A program made the translations under genes and the position numbers. Positions 23,613 through 38,700 of a stretch of DNA of 64,000 bases are shown one piece after another. This DNA is from Megaustenia siamemsis (Eukaryota > Mollusca > Gastropoda > Stylommatophora > Ariophantidae), in assembly GCA_032433765.1 (NCBI GenBank), contig JAVIAB010000092.1, positions 63,116,493 to 63,180,492 on the forward strand. Direction: 5' to 3'. The notes below the pieces were generated by a model. It searched no databases. It was not told the origin of the DNA and worked only from the letters and a program-made list of their open reading frames with translations. The stretch's first letter is position 1. The number at the start of each line of letters is the position of its first letter.

Positions 23613-23745
23613 ATGTCCAGGAAAGATTCTGCAAAAGGTGGAGAGCGAGGACCTAAACTCAATGAGCCTGTTTGTATTGGAGAAGAAGTTAAAATTGGAA
23701 TTCATTTGGCCATCGAACGGTTCAGACTAGACTCAAATCAAACAG
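23613..23745 (+). CDS. YTHDC2: YTHDC2 exon 1 (start codon, R3H N-terminal part)
   Basis: Starts [10 protein letters not shown] and runs to [10 protein letters not shown]. The [17 protein letters not shown] segment is the first helix region of the R3H domain. Ends in phase 1 at CAG/GTAATA. A TAA two codons upstream of the ATG in the same frame supports this start. Confidence 0.92.
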
Positions 23746-26700
23746 GTAATAAATATATACCAAAATGTTATATGCTTTTAAATGTTTTTATTACATTTAT
23801 TTATGCAATTTGATGTTTTGGAGATCAATCTAGGCACTTATTTCATTCTTCTGTAATCATCATTCTGAATGGAGGATGTTCTTTTTTATTCATACTGGGA
23901 ACTTCAGCAGCATATAGTGCTCTGACTTTATTATACGAGCTGACTTTGTGAATGAGATTTGCAAATGTAGCTTGATGCTCTCCAGTCGACCCAGCTGGTA
24001 AATAAAATGGGCACCTTGGCTCACAGAGTTGAGGAAAGTTGTAACAGCAAGGAAGAGAACCAGCTGTCTCACCTCCAAACACTGTAGCCTGGGATGATAA
24101 AATATTATATTACCACCACCTCCCCTTTCCCCCAATGACAGAATATGTCATAAGGTCACTTTTTATTTTTAATAGTGTTCAGTAATGATTGTTGAATCAT
24201 CATAAAGGTTTAAATCTCTGGTACTGTGTTTTTTTTAACTAGCACTGTATTGTTTTATTGATGGTCTTGCCAAGCAAGTATACCGAACAGAAAAGGAAAT
24301 TCATTGTGCATGGCCAGACCATCTTAAGGTTTTACATTCAAGTTCTGTGTTGGGAAAATAACATTTTAATAAGAATGCATGCAAAGGTATGAAAGAATAC
24401 CACTGAAAACAAACCCTATGTTGATGATCAGACTCTTCTTCAGGAAAGAAAACAACAATCTAATACACATAAAAAATATAACAAAAGAGATAAATAATAT
24501 GGCCAGTATGTATTCTCTCTTAGAGCATTGGTGAACAAGCTGAATCTGTAGAAGTTGAGCTTTGATATATTTTCCACCTGTGAGTGTTGGCAATGTGTTT
24601 TTTCAAACTTAAGATACCTTTGTGAGATATCTTGATCTGACTAATAAAAATAAGCTGTTCTATTTATCAAGGATTCATATATATCAAAGTGATAAGTTTG
24701 GACAGAAGCTATATATATAATTTTTAGTGATGAATTATATTTCTAGCATGGAAGAGCTCTGCAGCCAGCTTCTGTTTCTCACATAGTTAACTTCTTTTTT
24801 GTACTTATTTACAACCCCTGGACATTGAACTGTTACAATTAGTACATAGTAAAGGTTCCCTTCATGCCTAAATGCATATGCACAGGCCACCCATGTTTCT
24901 CAGAAAAAAATCTATGGTACCCATTTTAAGAGGCTTAGTGAACCCTGAAACTGTAAGTCTGTAAAATTCATCACATTTAGGAATTGAACCTGGATCCTTG
25001 TCATAAGCCAGAGCACTAACCTTTCACATGGCACAGCTTTTTTTTTTATTTAGTTCATAACAGTGTATAATATAATATAATCAGCTAATACATTTCAAAA
25101 TCTGTTTTGCAATTGCATCATTTGTTACTTTAAAATGTGTTTTTTTCATTATTGTATTAAATAACAGTTTGTTTATGGTTTGAAATTAAATAACACCCCC
25201 TGTGAATCCTTTTACTGGTTATTAATGTCTATGTTTCATCCTACTTTTGGAATTTTTGTCAATTTTTACACAGTATTATTTAGTAAGAGAATTACAGCAG
25301 ACTCATATTTTCTTATGCAATGATGTATGCACATTGATTAGCTTTCAAAATGTGTAATGATTTATTGGTTTTTCACTTCAGAGTTGTCTTTCCCGTCATC
25401 TCTATCAACTACCGAAAGAGCCTATATTCATCGCTACTGTAGTCAACTAAACAATTTGAAAGCTTCAAGCAGGGGGTATGTGCATGTTTATGCTTTAATA
25501 GTATGATATGTTGTTTGAAATAATATTATTATGCAACATCACATTAGAATAGTTATTTTCAATGAAGCCTTTTACAAAATTTTGGATATAAATCAGTATT
25601 TACATGAAACCCAAAAAAATACTGTGTTGGTATTATCCCATTTCTGGTGTTTAGCTCCAGGCTAGGAATGGCTAAAATAATTTTAATGTCATGAAGAACA
25701 TACTAACATCAAAACAACAGCAGGGCTAAAACTAAGAATAGCAAAATGTTACATCTTCTCAATATTCCTCCTATATGGTGCAGAAACATATATATAAGAA
25801 TATATAGAAGAATAGGTAGAATTGGATGGAAAGAAAAGAAAATAAACGATGAAGTTTTAAAACAACTGAAAATAAAAAGAGAACTACTAAGCACATTTAA
25901 AACAAGACAAATGCGATTTTTGGGCCATGTTAAAAGACACAACAGCCTACTAAAATTAATCCTGGAGGAAAAATACAAGGTAAAAGAGGCAGACCAAGAC
26001 TAACATGGACGAGTAACATCAAAAGATGGAGAAATCAGCCTATGACAACCTGCACCATCAAAACAAGAGACAGAGCAGAATGGCGCTCCATGGTAGCCAA
26101 CCTTCGTTGTGGAGACGGCTCTCGATGATGATGAGCTCCAGGAAATGTATTATTTTTGGATCTTGTGTTTAAGCACTTTTTACCTATCTAGTTAATTGTT
26201 GCCCCTATACTTTCAGAGTAATAAACCTAACTTTTTATTTTTTACAGCAATGGTCAAAATCGTTATATTACAGTGCGGAAGACTGAAGGTGGGAAGAAAG
26301 ACAAAACCCTACCATCTTTCTTTTCATTTGCACACAGTACTACCCAAGTAAATGCTGTTCTCAGTAAATATCCAGTTACTGCAAAGGAGAAGCAAGATTT
26401 AACACCACAGGTTGTGAAATCTACAAACACTAATGAAAGTATGTTGGATCACATAATATGGTTAATTGATTTAACATCAACATTTTTATTTAAAACAACG
26501 CAAAACATATTTCACATTCTCACCAGCTGGTCATTGTGGAGCACAGGTCATCATCACTATGTTTTTTAAAAATATTTTTTAACCTTTCTGTTCCTGAATA
26601 TATCTCCTCTTTCTCTTGTATATATTTTTATACATCATCATCATGTGCCATACCATTTGGTATAGGTGATCATGTCCTTCCACAATCTTCTATCTACCGT

Positions 26701-29700
26701 GTGTCATATCAGTTCTGTTGTTGACTGCTTTCCATACCATGACATCAAGCTAACCAGTATTTTCTTTTGTTTATGCTGCACACAATTCCTTAAGTTTGCA
26801 TTTAGTTTTAAGTTATGAATTAATTATGTACTCGAACACCATAAAACCTCACACAAGATTTAGGATTTCATGGTGTTAGATCTAAAATTTGATATTTTTT
26901 TTTTAGTAGATTTAAAATTTTAAAAAGTATGATATGATGACTGCTAGCAGAGGTGTTGATATGAATATAATTAACTTAAAAGAGCTTGCTAAAGACAAAT
27001 TCAGCTGGATGGAAAACAGTAAACACTGTCGTGAAAACAGAACTCAGTTTGACAAAAGTTTCTGACTCCAGATACATACAGGGAAAGAAAATGTAACCTC
27101 AAATAATATCTTAACAGCTTCACTAAATCTACATGTATTGACTCTCTAAATTGATCGGATCCTACTACTAGCAGAAGTGATAGAGAACACTTTATGTAGA
27201 AATTTGCAATGGGAGGCCTGAGATTATAAGAAAACTTATTTTCTGGTGTAATCATCCCTTGATTATCTTTCTTCCTTGCTATTATAAAAGAACATTAACT
27301 TGAAATAGTATACACATTGTGCTTTATTGTTTGTGCTTCAGTGTTAAATGCTCAAGGAGATAATGTATAAAAAGTAGATTATCAATACAAATAGAAATTA
27401 GGAATAGGAATGGATTTACATTAGAAATATTTCTGAATTCACATTTAAGAATTAGTCAATCCACCAGTTCAGATTATAATTGTTACTCTTTCTTTCTTGA
27501 TATATCTTGAGCTTTTTTTTTAAAAAAATGTTTTGACAGTCATAGATTTCATTTCTTTCTCAAATGTAATATTTTATACTCAGCATTTTTAACAAACAAA
27601 TGTGAAAAATTAATTGCATTTACCTATGGTTACATTTTCAATAATTGTAAATATGACTATGAGAATTATGTATTTTGTTTAATCTAGTTTGATTATTGGA
27701 AAAGAAACTTATCTGCTATCTTTTTCCTATTTTTGTCTTTCATCTTGTTCTTGTGTGAACCTTATAACATCACCCACAAATGTGTAGTTACTTCATAAAA
27801 TGTTATGTTTTTGTTTTACTGTTAATTTTAATCACTTTGATTTATCTATGTTAATTTGTGGTTACATTTTAATACATTATATATTTTCTTTCATATTTTC
27901 ATGTTTTGTGCGCATTTGTTTTTTATTGTGCTGGAGCAGTTTTTTAAAGTGCGGACTTTCAGTTTTATGTTTGAGATTTACCTTTGTATTAAAGTATAAA
28001 GTCATATTGTCATGTATTCATAGAAATTTGCTATAAATAGAACAATTATATATTTTGACATAGGTCGAGATAAGTCAAATTTTGGACGTTTGACAAATAT
28101 AGCCCCTCAAATACCCTTGAAGCGAGGAAATTCAGATCTAACCAAGTTCCGTGAGACACTTCCAGTTTATCAAATGGGAGCTACTATTATGGAAGCAATC
28201 AATGCCAATAAAGTGATGTTACTTGCAGGGGAGACTGGATCTGGTAAAACAACTCAGGTATATTATTTTAAATTAAATTATTGTAAATTATACATTTCTG
28301 AGAAACAACTATATTAAAATTTAGGTAGCAGAACATACCTCATTATACACAAGGCTGCCTGAAAGGTACTGTGATATGATAAACATATACAGATGCTAAT
28401 GATTCCATTGACCTATTAATTAAATACAACCCTCAGTCTTTGTATTCTGCTCACAAGCACTTTATTCTTCTTTTTTCTTTCTTTCCCAGTGGGAACTTCA
28501 TACTTCAATATTGATGCCAGCAGCAATCTTCACTGTTGTCCACAGCTCTTCCTAAGAACACTCTTTCAAAAGCCATTTTAAAAGGCTATATTTCCCTTGT
28601 TTTGAGTTTTGTATTCTTATTTTTGCTGTATTTTAAAGTTTTATCCATTGTTATGCCCTCTCCCAAAAAGTTGTCATAAAGTGACTTTAGGGTTGTTGTT
28701 TTTTATAACTTATGCTATGTTATTTTTTTTTAAATAAATATTTTAGCATCCTGTACTTTAAATTTATCCATAATAATTGTAGATCTTGGTTCTGTAACAT
28801 TTTGATAGCAGAAACCAAGATTTTAACTAACATGTTTATGGCATAACAAGTTTGATGGCCTCTTAGTATCTATCAGATCTGAGACGAAGCTGTGGTACAG
28901 CTCAGTAGATGTTTTACTGTAGAGTGAGGCTTTGTCTTAAAATATCAGTAATTCATCTGTACAAGTTTGTGTTCAATTAAATAAAGCATGCACTCAGTTG
29001 CTGTGAAAAAAAACATAATTATGTTGAACAGAACAATTTTTTTTGCAATTGAAACACATTGTAGGGGCACAATGGCTCAGGACATAGTGACCACTTTGTA
29101 TTTTTATTTTATGTATTTTTATAGGACTTTGGCACAGTTTGCAATTTATGGTGTGTTGGGGAATGAGTGCTGTGAGCCCTACCTTGGCTGCAACATCTTG
29201 GAATAGAGCATAATTGCTAAAATATGTCCCACGTTAATGATGCAATCTTAGCACTCCCTAGAACACAAAAATTACCCTCTATATATATCAGCAAAAGCTG
29301 CCTCTCTTTTGTTTGCATGTATGTGGACTAGAAGGCTTGTTCCATTGAGTGGAGTCAACTGTCATTTTGGCTTAACTAATTTACTACTTCTTGTCTTGTG
29401 AAATTTCTAAAAATATTGTGGCCAAAAATAATAAACAATCATCTTTTAAAGAGGTACCACCAAGAGGAAATACACATTCTGATAGCCAATACTGAAGCTT
29501 TATAAGCTCAGGAGAAATCCAAAACAATCACAGAAACTGCCATGCAGTTGACTTGCAGTTCCATGAAGGCAAATGAGAGGCAGAACAAGTACAACCTGGC
29601 AAACATTTATAGTAGAGATTAATTGTGTTGGCAGATTTTGTGCATTTAGTAAATGAAGTCACAAACTGTTATTATTTTAAAAACTTTTGTTGTCCATCAG

Positions 29701-32700
29701 ATGCCATAAGGCATGTAAGCAATTGACTGCTTTGTTGATTTGTGGTCAAAAAAGAAAAGGAACTAATCATATGGCTAACATCACTTTCCTGTTCATTCAT
29801 ATTTCTGTATTTTTGTTGTAGGTTCCGCAGTTGATTTTAGATAACTGTTTTGAGAGAAAAGAACCTTGCCGCATATTATGCACTCAGCCCAGAAGAATAG
29901 CAGCTGTGAGTATTGCAGAGAGAGTGGCAGCTGAGAGAGGAGAACGTATAGGACACACTGTAGGTTATCAGATCAGACTTGAAAGCAAGTAAGTGGGATA
30001 ATTTTGGGGGGTAAAATTGTTTCTTTCATATTTGTTAGGGTAATAGTTAAACTCATCATCATCGAGTGCCTTCTCCGCAACGAAGGTTGGCTACCATGGA
30101 GTGCCATTCTGCTCTGTCTCTTGCTTTGATGGTGCAGGTTGTCATAGGCTGATTTCTCCATCTTTTGATGTTACTCGTCCATGTTAGTCTTGGTCCGCCT
30201 CTGCCTCTTTTACCTTGTATTTTCCCCTCCAGGATTGCTTTTAGTAGGCTGTTGTGTCTTTTAACATGGCCCGAAAATTGCATTTGTCTTGTTTGAATTA
30301 TGTTTAGTAGTTCTCTTTTCATTTGTAGTTGTTTTAAGACTTCATCGTTTGTTTTCTTTTCCTTCCATCCAATTCTACCTATACTTCTATATATCCACAT
30401 TTCAAAGGCTTCAATTCTCTGTTCTGTTTTCTTGTCTAATATCCATGTTTCTGCACCATATAGGAATATTGAGAAGATGTAACATTTTGCTATTCTTAGT
30501 TATTTGCTCAGTGTATAGATTGAACAAGCTTGGTGATAGGATGCATCCTTGTCTTCCTCCTCTTTTTATATCAATGGGTGTAGAGTTCTCTTTGTTATAT
30601 TTTATTATTGCTGTTTGCTCCCAGTATAGATTACATATTAGTCGTTTGTCCATGTCATCTACATGTATCTCTTTTAGGCATTCTATAAGTTGTTTGTGGT
30701 GTACACTATCAAAAGCTTTGGTGTAGTCTATGAAGCAGGTATATATTGGTTTGTTTACTTCTGTGTATTTTGCGATTAATGTTCTCATGCTGAATATGGC
30801 TTCTTTTGTCCCGCTATTTTTCCTAAATCCGAATTGCTGCTCATCTAATTCAGTATTAATTTTATTCTGAATCCTTCTTTGTATAACTTTTAGCAAGATT
30901 TTTGTAACATGGCTCATTAGGCTTATTGTTCTAAAGTCACCGCATTCAACTGCACCAAGTAGTTAAACTACATTTTTAAAAAATTTTCCTTTGAGAATTT
31001 TTTTATTTTTTGTGTGTGTATAAATAAAAATGCTACGTTCTTAGGTTTGTTTTGTTAATAAAAATATTAATTTTAGAGAAAGTTGTATGCATGATTGATG
31101 TTTTCACCTTGTACTTTATATTTAACAGAATTTCACAGAAGACTGCCCTCACATTCTGCACTACTGGTGTTCTGCTAAGAACATTAATGGGAATAGATGC
31201 ATGCCTGAGTAGTGTTACTCATGTTATAGTGGTTTGTGCAATTTACTGTCTTATATAAAACATACAAGGGATATTTAATGCAACCATTTTTTTTATTCCA
31301 GGTTTTGTTTTATTACAATGAGATGTGAAATAAAGCAGCAAGTTATTTTCTTGTGATTTGCCTATTGTATTAATAAAGAATTGGATCAAACTAGTTCAAC
31401 CTTCTTCCATTGATTAAAAAAAAAAAATTCACTCAATGACTGACAGTGCTTTTATCCACCACCATCTCTTCATACACATTCTTTAAACACCTATGAATGT
31501 TTGTGATGGTCTCATTTTACAACCAAGGAAATTCAATGACTGCTCCCTGTAATGCATGTCAGTCACAAATTATATTTTGGAAATTAATTGTGTCACTCAT
31601 CATCATCATCATGTATCCTGCTGGTTGGCGTAGGCGATCATGTCCCTCCACAATCTTCTATCTACAGTGCATCGTATCAGTTCTGTTGTTGACTGTTTTC
31701 CATGCCATGACACCAAGCTATCCAGTATTTTCTCTCTTTGTCGTCCGCGATCTCTCTTTCCTTTTATTTTGCCAGTTGTAACCAAGTATTCCAACTTTCC
31801 TCTTCTCATGATGTGCCCAAAAAATGTTGATTGCTTCTTTCTGATGTTTTTTAAGAGCTCCCTTTTTGTGTTGGCCTCATTGAGAACTTCCTCATTGGTC
31901 TTTTTATCTGTCCAGGGAACTTTCAACATTCTTCTGAGAAATCCCATCTCTGTGGCCTCTAACCGTCTTTTCATTTGTTTGTCTACTGTCCATGATTCGC
32001 TTCCATAGGTCAGAATTGGTTCTATATAGCACTGATGAACTCTCTTTCTCATTTTTATTGACATAGATTTGTTGCATAAGATATTTTTCATTTTCTTAAA
32101 TGCTATTTTGGCCTGAGCTATTCTGCTTTTTATTTCTGTGGTGCATCTCCCATCTGATGTAATTATTGTGCCCAAGTATTTGAAACGTTGCACTTGTTTT
32201 AGATTTGTCTCGTTTATTTTTATGCTGCATGACGGTGATGATTGTTTCTTCGATATAACCATTACTTCTGTTTTCTTACTATTCAGACTGAGACCTTTCT
32301 TGTTGCTTTCTTCTACTATTATGTCTATCATTTCTTGTAGTTCGTTCTCTGTCTCTGCTATTAAGACTGTGTCATCCGCATATCGCAAATTATTTATGCT
32401 GTGACCGTTGACTTCAATTCCTTTTTTGTCTACTATTGATCTCATAATATATTCGCTGTAAAGTGAAAACAAGTCCGGTGACAGAACACAGCCTTGTCTG
32501 ACTCCTTGTTTTATATATTGGAATTGTCCTGTTTGGTTGTTAATTCGTATAGCTGCGTATAATTGTGTCACTACCATCTATAAATAATGATAAAACTGCA
32601 TGAGGTTGTGTACAATGGTTAAAAAAATCTATCTATCTATCTATTGACCTTTCGAGCCGTAACCGGCCCATAGGGCGTAGACCAAGATACACCTTCTCCT

Positions 32701-35700
32701 ATATGAATTTTTGTTCTAGCAGTTTTCTTTTAAAGATATTTTATTAAATCTCGCCATCTGTCTCTGTTCTGTGCAAGCAGTTCTATCTCATTGAGGGAGC
32801 CGATTCCTGCTGCTCTTGCCTCTCTCATCAATGTTCTTCTCAGTGTCTCCCTGGGTCTTCCTCCTTTTCTTTACCTGTTGTTTCCCATATGAGGGCTTGC
32901 TTTGCTATTCGATTATTATCTCTTCTCATCACATGTCCAACGTATGACCATCGTCTTTTCTTTATTACTGAAGATATTAGTGGTTGATTGGCGATTTCTC
33001 TAATTTCCTCGTTTGTTTTGAATTCGTTCCATTAAAAAAATGCTACACATAAAATATTTGTTTCCCAAACAAAATTAACTGACAAAAATTATGTTGCATA
33101 ATTTATTGAACACCCATCATGAATAATTTTTTTGCTATTTTGCTAACAGCCTAAAATTGAACAACATATTTTAGATTAATAGCAGTTGTAGTACTTTTAT
33201 CTTTTTATAAATGTAGCTAAGTTAGTTATCCCTAGTTGTATTTTTGAATCTCTGTTCCTAATACTTACTGGTTTCATATTCACATACTGTTTTGTATTGA
33301 CACTATATTGTTGTTCATTTGGGGTACTGGACTGAAAGTTATGTTTCTTTAAAACCACCATCACCATGTAGTAAGTCTGGACAAATAATCCACGATCCAC
33401 AATATGCTGACCACTAACATGAAGATTGCCACAAACAAAGTAAGTGTGCTGACCCTACCTGGTCATTGAATCAATGAATCTCACCTCACAGCAGCAATTG
33501 TCAACTCATAGCCTAGAGTACTTAAGTGCATGAAATATCCAGTAACAAGCAATGAGGTCTTGGATACCAGATAAGGTTTTGGATGATGTCATATTTCCCA
33601 AAGTGATCACTTTTCTCTATGAATATTACCCAGGATTGCTGCGTTATAGAACAGGTTGATTCATAAAGTTATTTTTATAAGGAGAGTTGTTTTCTGGCAA
33701 CAGGATCATAAGGAATATTCCTTCTTCACTTAAGAGATGTCTGTAAACTTGGTAGAAGGACATTATGTACAAACATAATTTAACTCTGAAAAGTTAACCC
33801 GGACAACTTCAGCTTGAAGTTAACAATAAACAATGATCAGAAAACTAGTGAAACTAAATTATGACAAGTAGCGACCTCATACAAAGTTCCCATTTGTGCT
33901 AAATCCCTGTCTATGACTTAGAGGTACTAACTAATTCTATAATGGATACATTTTTTTATTTGGAATAATTTAGTCAAATAATTTTGTATTGTTTATTATG
34001 TGGTCCTAATGATGCTTGTCTTATTAGGATGAAGTCCATGAAAGAGACAGATTTACAGATTTTCTCCTTCTGTGCTTGAAAGAGGCTCTACCTAATTACT
34101 CAAACCTTCGTGTGATTTTGATGAGTGCCACTTTGAATATGAATCTGTTTTCAGAATACTATGATGGCTGCCTTGTTGTCTGTGGTTAGTAAAAATATAT
34201 CTTTATAGTAGAAATACTAATGTGCTTTCCTGAATTTATTGGTGCATTAGATTGATGAGGTTAAGAGGCTCGTCCAGAACAATTATGCGTGGGATACATC
34301 GCAATTCCTGTTTGAAGTCTCATAATAGCAAAAATCATCAGACAATGGAGATTCAAGAAAAAGGACAATAGATATAATAGATTAAATTGATGTGATCTCT
34401 TCTAGTGTCTTTGTGAAACGTATACTGTAACTATGAAAAGTTCAAGAGAACCACTTTACCTACAAAAAAGTTTAGTACCATACCTCATTTCAAACAGTTA
34501 ACAAAAAATAAAGCTGAAAGGGCGTGGCCATATAATGCACTCATTAGATCTGACAAAACCTTAATGCAAGGAACTCGAAAGGGTCAAGATGCAGAGACAG
34601 ATAGTGAATGCACAAAGGACAGCAACAACAAAAAATAAACAGATTTTGACTTTGTCAAATTACAGAAAACAACATGAGACATGAGAGAATGGTTGTATTC
34701 ATTGATGGTACCCAGTGATTCATGAAGGTGAGGTGGAGTGCAGTAATTATTAGTTTCCTTGGAGAAGCATAATAAACATACTTTTCCCATTGCTGCAGAA
34801 AAGATTTCTAACATCTATAATTTGTCAATATTTCACATTTAATAAAGATGTTCATTCTGCAACTTAGTTACAAGTAAGAGGAAAGTATCACTGTAATGAC
34901 AAAAGGGAGTTTTATTTTATTATATAAGAGTTGTTATCAGTGTCATATCCTTCTGGAAACATAACTGTCTTGTTTGTTTTATAAACAACTTTATTGGAAA
35001 TACAGCTTATTGTATTCCTTTGCATATCTAAATGTTGTCCTGCACATTAAAGTGCAAAGATATTGGTGTCATTTGGTTATTGAATTAATATATTCAGCTA
35101 ATTGTAGCTTATCTCTTCTCAGTTCCTGGTAATTTGTACCCTGTTGAAGAGTTTTTCCTTGAAGACATCCTGAAATGGTATGTATAACTTACACAATTCC
35201 ATTTGATGTAGTAGATGATTGTAGTACTGCAGAGTTGTAACCATTTTTATAGAGTAGCGTAGCAATTTGCATTTGTATCTTAATGAGTTGAAGAAGGAAA
35301 TATACAATAAATAATTTTTTTTATTTTTGGGGTGGGGTGTGTACCTTATTGAAAACAGTTCTTATTTTCCTTCAATAATTTATTGTTCAATGTTCAGAAA
35401 CTTTCATATTAGTTCTCATTAATTTAATGTGTCAGTAGCAAATAATCTGATATTGTTAATCAGATGTTGTGTTAATATATTCCATAACAGCAGGTGTACC
35501 ATAGAAGTCCTTGATTGAAATGTTTCTGTCATAAATAGTAAAGGGGTCATCAGATATTTTGTGGATGTTATCCATATTCTTTTCTTTTCGTGTGATTACT
35601 GGGGCCCTAAACACAGTGAGGGGAGAAAAGAATATAGTCACTGTCATACATGTTGTCAGAGGTGACTAAAAAGGTTTTGGAGACAAGGTCTTTACCTGTG

Positions 35701-38700
35701 CTTCAGAGTTTGTGCATCTGGGCTGAAGACATTTTCAGTGCTTTCGCTGGTGTATGGTGAGCATGCTTCATACAGGGGAATACCTGGGATCTGAGCAATC
35801 ATAGAGTTGGCCATTGCGCAATGAAGATGGTCTATCAACTAAACTAATCTATAAGATACTGCAGTTATATTATCTTCTCAGTTTTCTTTAAAACTAAACT
35901 ATAGACTATTTTCAATAAGTGAAATGTTTTATCTAATATTAGCACATTTATTAATTTGTGTGTAAATACTACTATTTTATTTTGGTTTTTTTATAGTAAA
36001 AATAATAAACAAATGCATATTTTCTTGTCTAATACTTGGTATAGCATGGAACAAATTAAAAACAGAGGAAATTAGAGAAATCGCCAATCAACCGAAAAAA
36101 GATGATGGTCATATGTTGGACATGTGATGAGGAGAGATAATAACTGAATAACAAAGCAAGCCCTTATGTGAGAATCAACAGGTAAGAGGAAAAGAGGCTG
36201 ACCCAGAGAGACACTGAGCAGAACATTGATCAGAGAGACAAGAGCAGCAGGAATCGGTTCCCTTAATAAGATAGAGTTGCTTGCACAGAACAGAGACAAA
36301 TGGCGAGATTTGATAAAAGATCTTTACAAGGATTGAAAACTGCTAGAATAAAAATTTGGATAAGAGAAAGAGTATTAGGGTCTATGCCCTATGGGCCAGC
36401 TATGGCTCGAAAGGTCAATAGATAGAATACAATTTTATGGTACTTGAAAGATCCTACTTTCTGTCACGTTTCTATAGCAAAATTAACAGGATTTTATTTG
36501 AGTTCAAGTGCCATGAATTAATTAATATGACTTGTGTAGCAACTTTTTTTTTTTTTTTGTTATTTAAGGACTGCCTACAAGAACAAAGCAATGGACAAGG
36601 TCATGTTAAAGAAGCAGAAATGTAAGCTTTGCAGATAAAAAAAACAGCTGTGCTATTTTCCTAATGCTTGAGAATAAATAAGGAAGTTCACTTAACTTTG
36701 TGTTGTCTTTTACATTTAAAGGATTAATTCCTCAGCGATATACATGTGGGAATTTGGAATGATGGCAGTGTTCGTCAGAAGTAAAAGAGTTAAGTGTATG
36801 CCGAAATTTCAACATTATTTCACTTGTATTATGTTTTATGTGATGAGAAGAGATAACAACCAAATAGCAAAGCAAGCCCTCATATGGGAAACAACAGGTA
36901 AGAGAAAAAGGGGAAGACCCAGGGAGACACTGAGAAGAACATTGATGAGAGAGGCAAGAGCAGCAGGATTCGGCTCCCTCAATGAGATAGAGCTGCTTGC
37001 ACAGAACAGAGACAAATGGCGAGATTTGATAAAATATCTTTAAAAGAATTGAAAAACTGCTAGAACAAAAATTCAGATAGGAGAAGGTGTATCTTGGTCT
37101 ACGCTCTATGGGCCGGCTACGGCTCGAAAGGTCAATAGATAGATAGATAGATTATGTTTTATTAAATCATCATCCTTTTGTCCTCTCATTAGTTTTATTT
37201 AAAACAGCTTCCTCTTTTTTTGTTATAAATGAATATGTTATGTGATAAATTGTTGCGCTAAATAAATTATAATTTGTTTAGATTATAGATCTTATATGAA
37301 TTCATACAATTCTGCATGTTATTTTATTCCTGTTATTTTGATATTAATTAAAAGGTTTTGTTCTATTTAGCCAAAGTTCAAGTGGAATGCCTAAGTGAAT
37401 GGTGCACAAAACAATTGAACATTACTGAAACTGCCATAGGTAGTGGAACTGAGGAGGACTCTGATGTCACAACATCTGATAATGCAGAGGTAATCTACTG
37501 TTTAAGCACTGTTTAATTATTACTGGATATTTGCTGATATTTGTATTGTTCTTCAGAGTTTACTCCTCTTTGTTCTCTGTCAGAAGTGAATTAAATTGGC
37601 ATAATTTGTGTTATGTGGAGGTTTATACATAAAGCTGCTATAATCTGTGTTTTCAGTTCAATTTTAGCAAGGCATTTTTTTATTTGTGTGTGTGTGTCAG
37701 GTTTGCTGCTCTTCTTTAACCCTTATTGACCTGACCAGACTGGTTTAGTCTGTTTCCATAGTGAATAGAGGGAAGTGGACTAGAATTAGCAACAAAGGAC
37801 ATTAAATTATTTAATTGAACAGTTCTAAGTTATGCAGTGATCCTAATGCTGGCAGTCAGCTGTATTGCACTGACCACTTTCAGCTACTGCATTGTTTGAT
37901 ATTTCAAGCATATTTCAAGTTGACACTTCAGTTTTCATATTGGCTTATGTCAGAAAGTGTAACTAGTATGTATTGAAAAGTATGTAGTGAGGATATCAGT
38001 TCATTTATCACAATGTGTTTATGCACATAGAACATGTGTATTACAAAATTGTTTTTTTCTGGTCACAACCGAGTTGTATTTTAACTATGTCTGCAATATC
38101 CTTTTCAATCTTCCCTCACCTATTCTTCAGTCTTGCAGCACCTATTATTAGTTTTTTTTTCCCCTCATTTTTGTAATGACTTTTTTCCCCAATAATTTTT
38201 TATCAGTTACTAACAATTAGAATTATTTCTGAGTCTAGTTTTATTGTGTAATGTTGTATTACACAATATTTACACAGTATTGTAATGTTGTACTTTCTTT
38301 TTTTATTTATAACACTTATTTAAAGTTTAATATAACTTATAATAATAAGTTTGTATTAAAAGTACTTATTAAAAATATTTAACTTTTACTATTTTACTAC
38401 AGTTGCTGAAATATATTCTTCTTGTATTTTTATTACAGAAATTATACATATATTTTTTTAATATGATTTTTAAATGTGTTGTGATTTTCTCTAAAACATC
38501 ATTAACGTTTTATTACAGTTGGGAGAAGAGAAAGAAGAGTTGGAACCATGGGTTATTGAAGAAATGGACAGGCTCCTAAGGGAGGTGTGGTTGACTGGAA
38601 GTGAGGAGCTGTTTCACCAGATTCTTTACCTTATAAGCAGTGAGAATGTCAGTGGTAAGAAACATTTACTTATTAATATACCTTGCTTGTCTATATTTTA

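Noticed and set aside
27001..27255. 84-codon minus-strand ORF in YTHDC2 intron 3
   Set aside because: No similarity recognised, no repeats of it in the window and low-complexity flanks; insufficient support.
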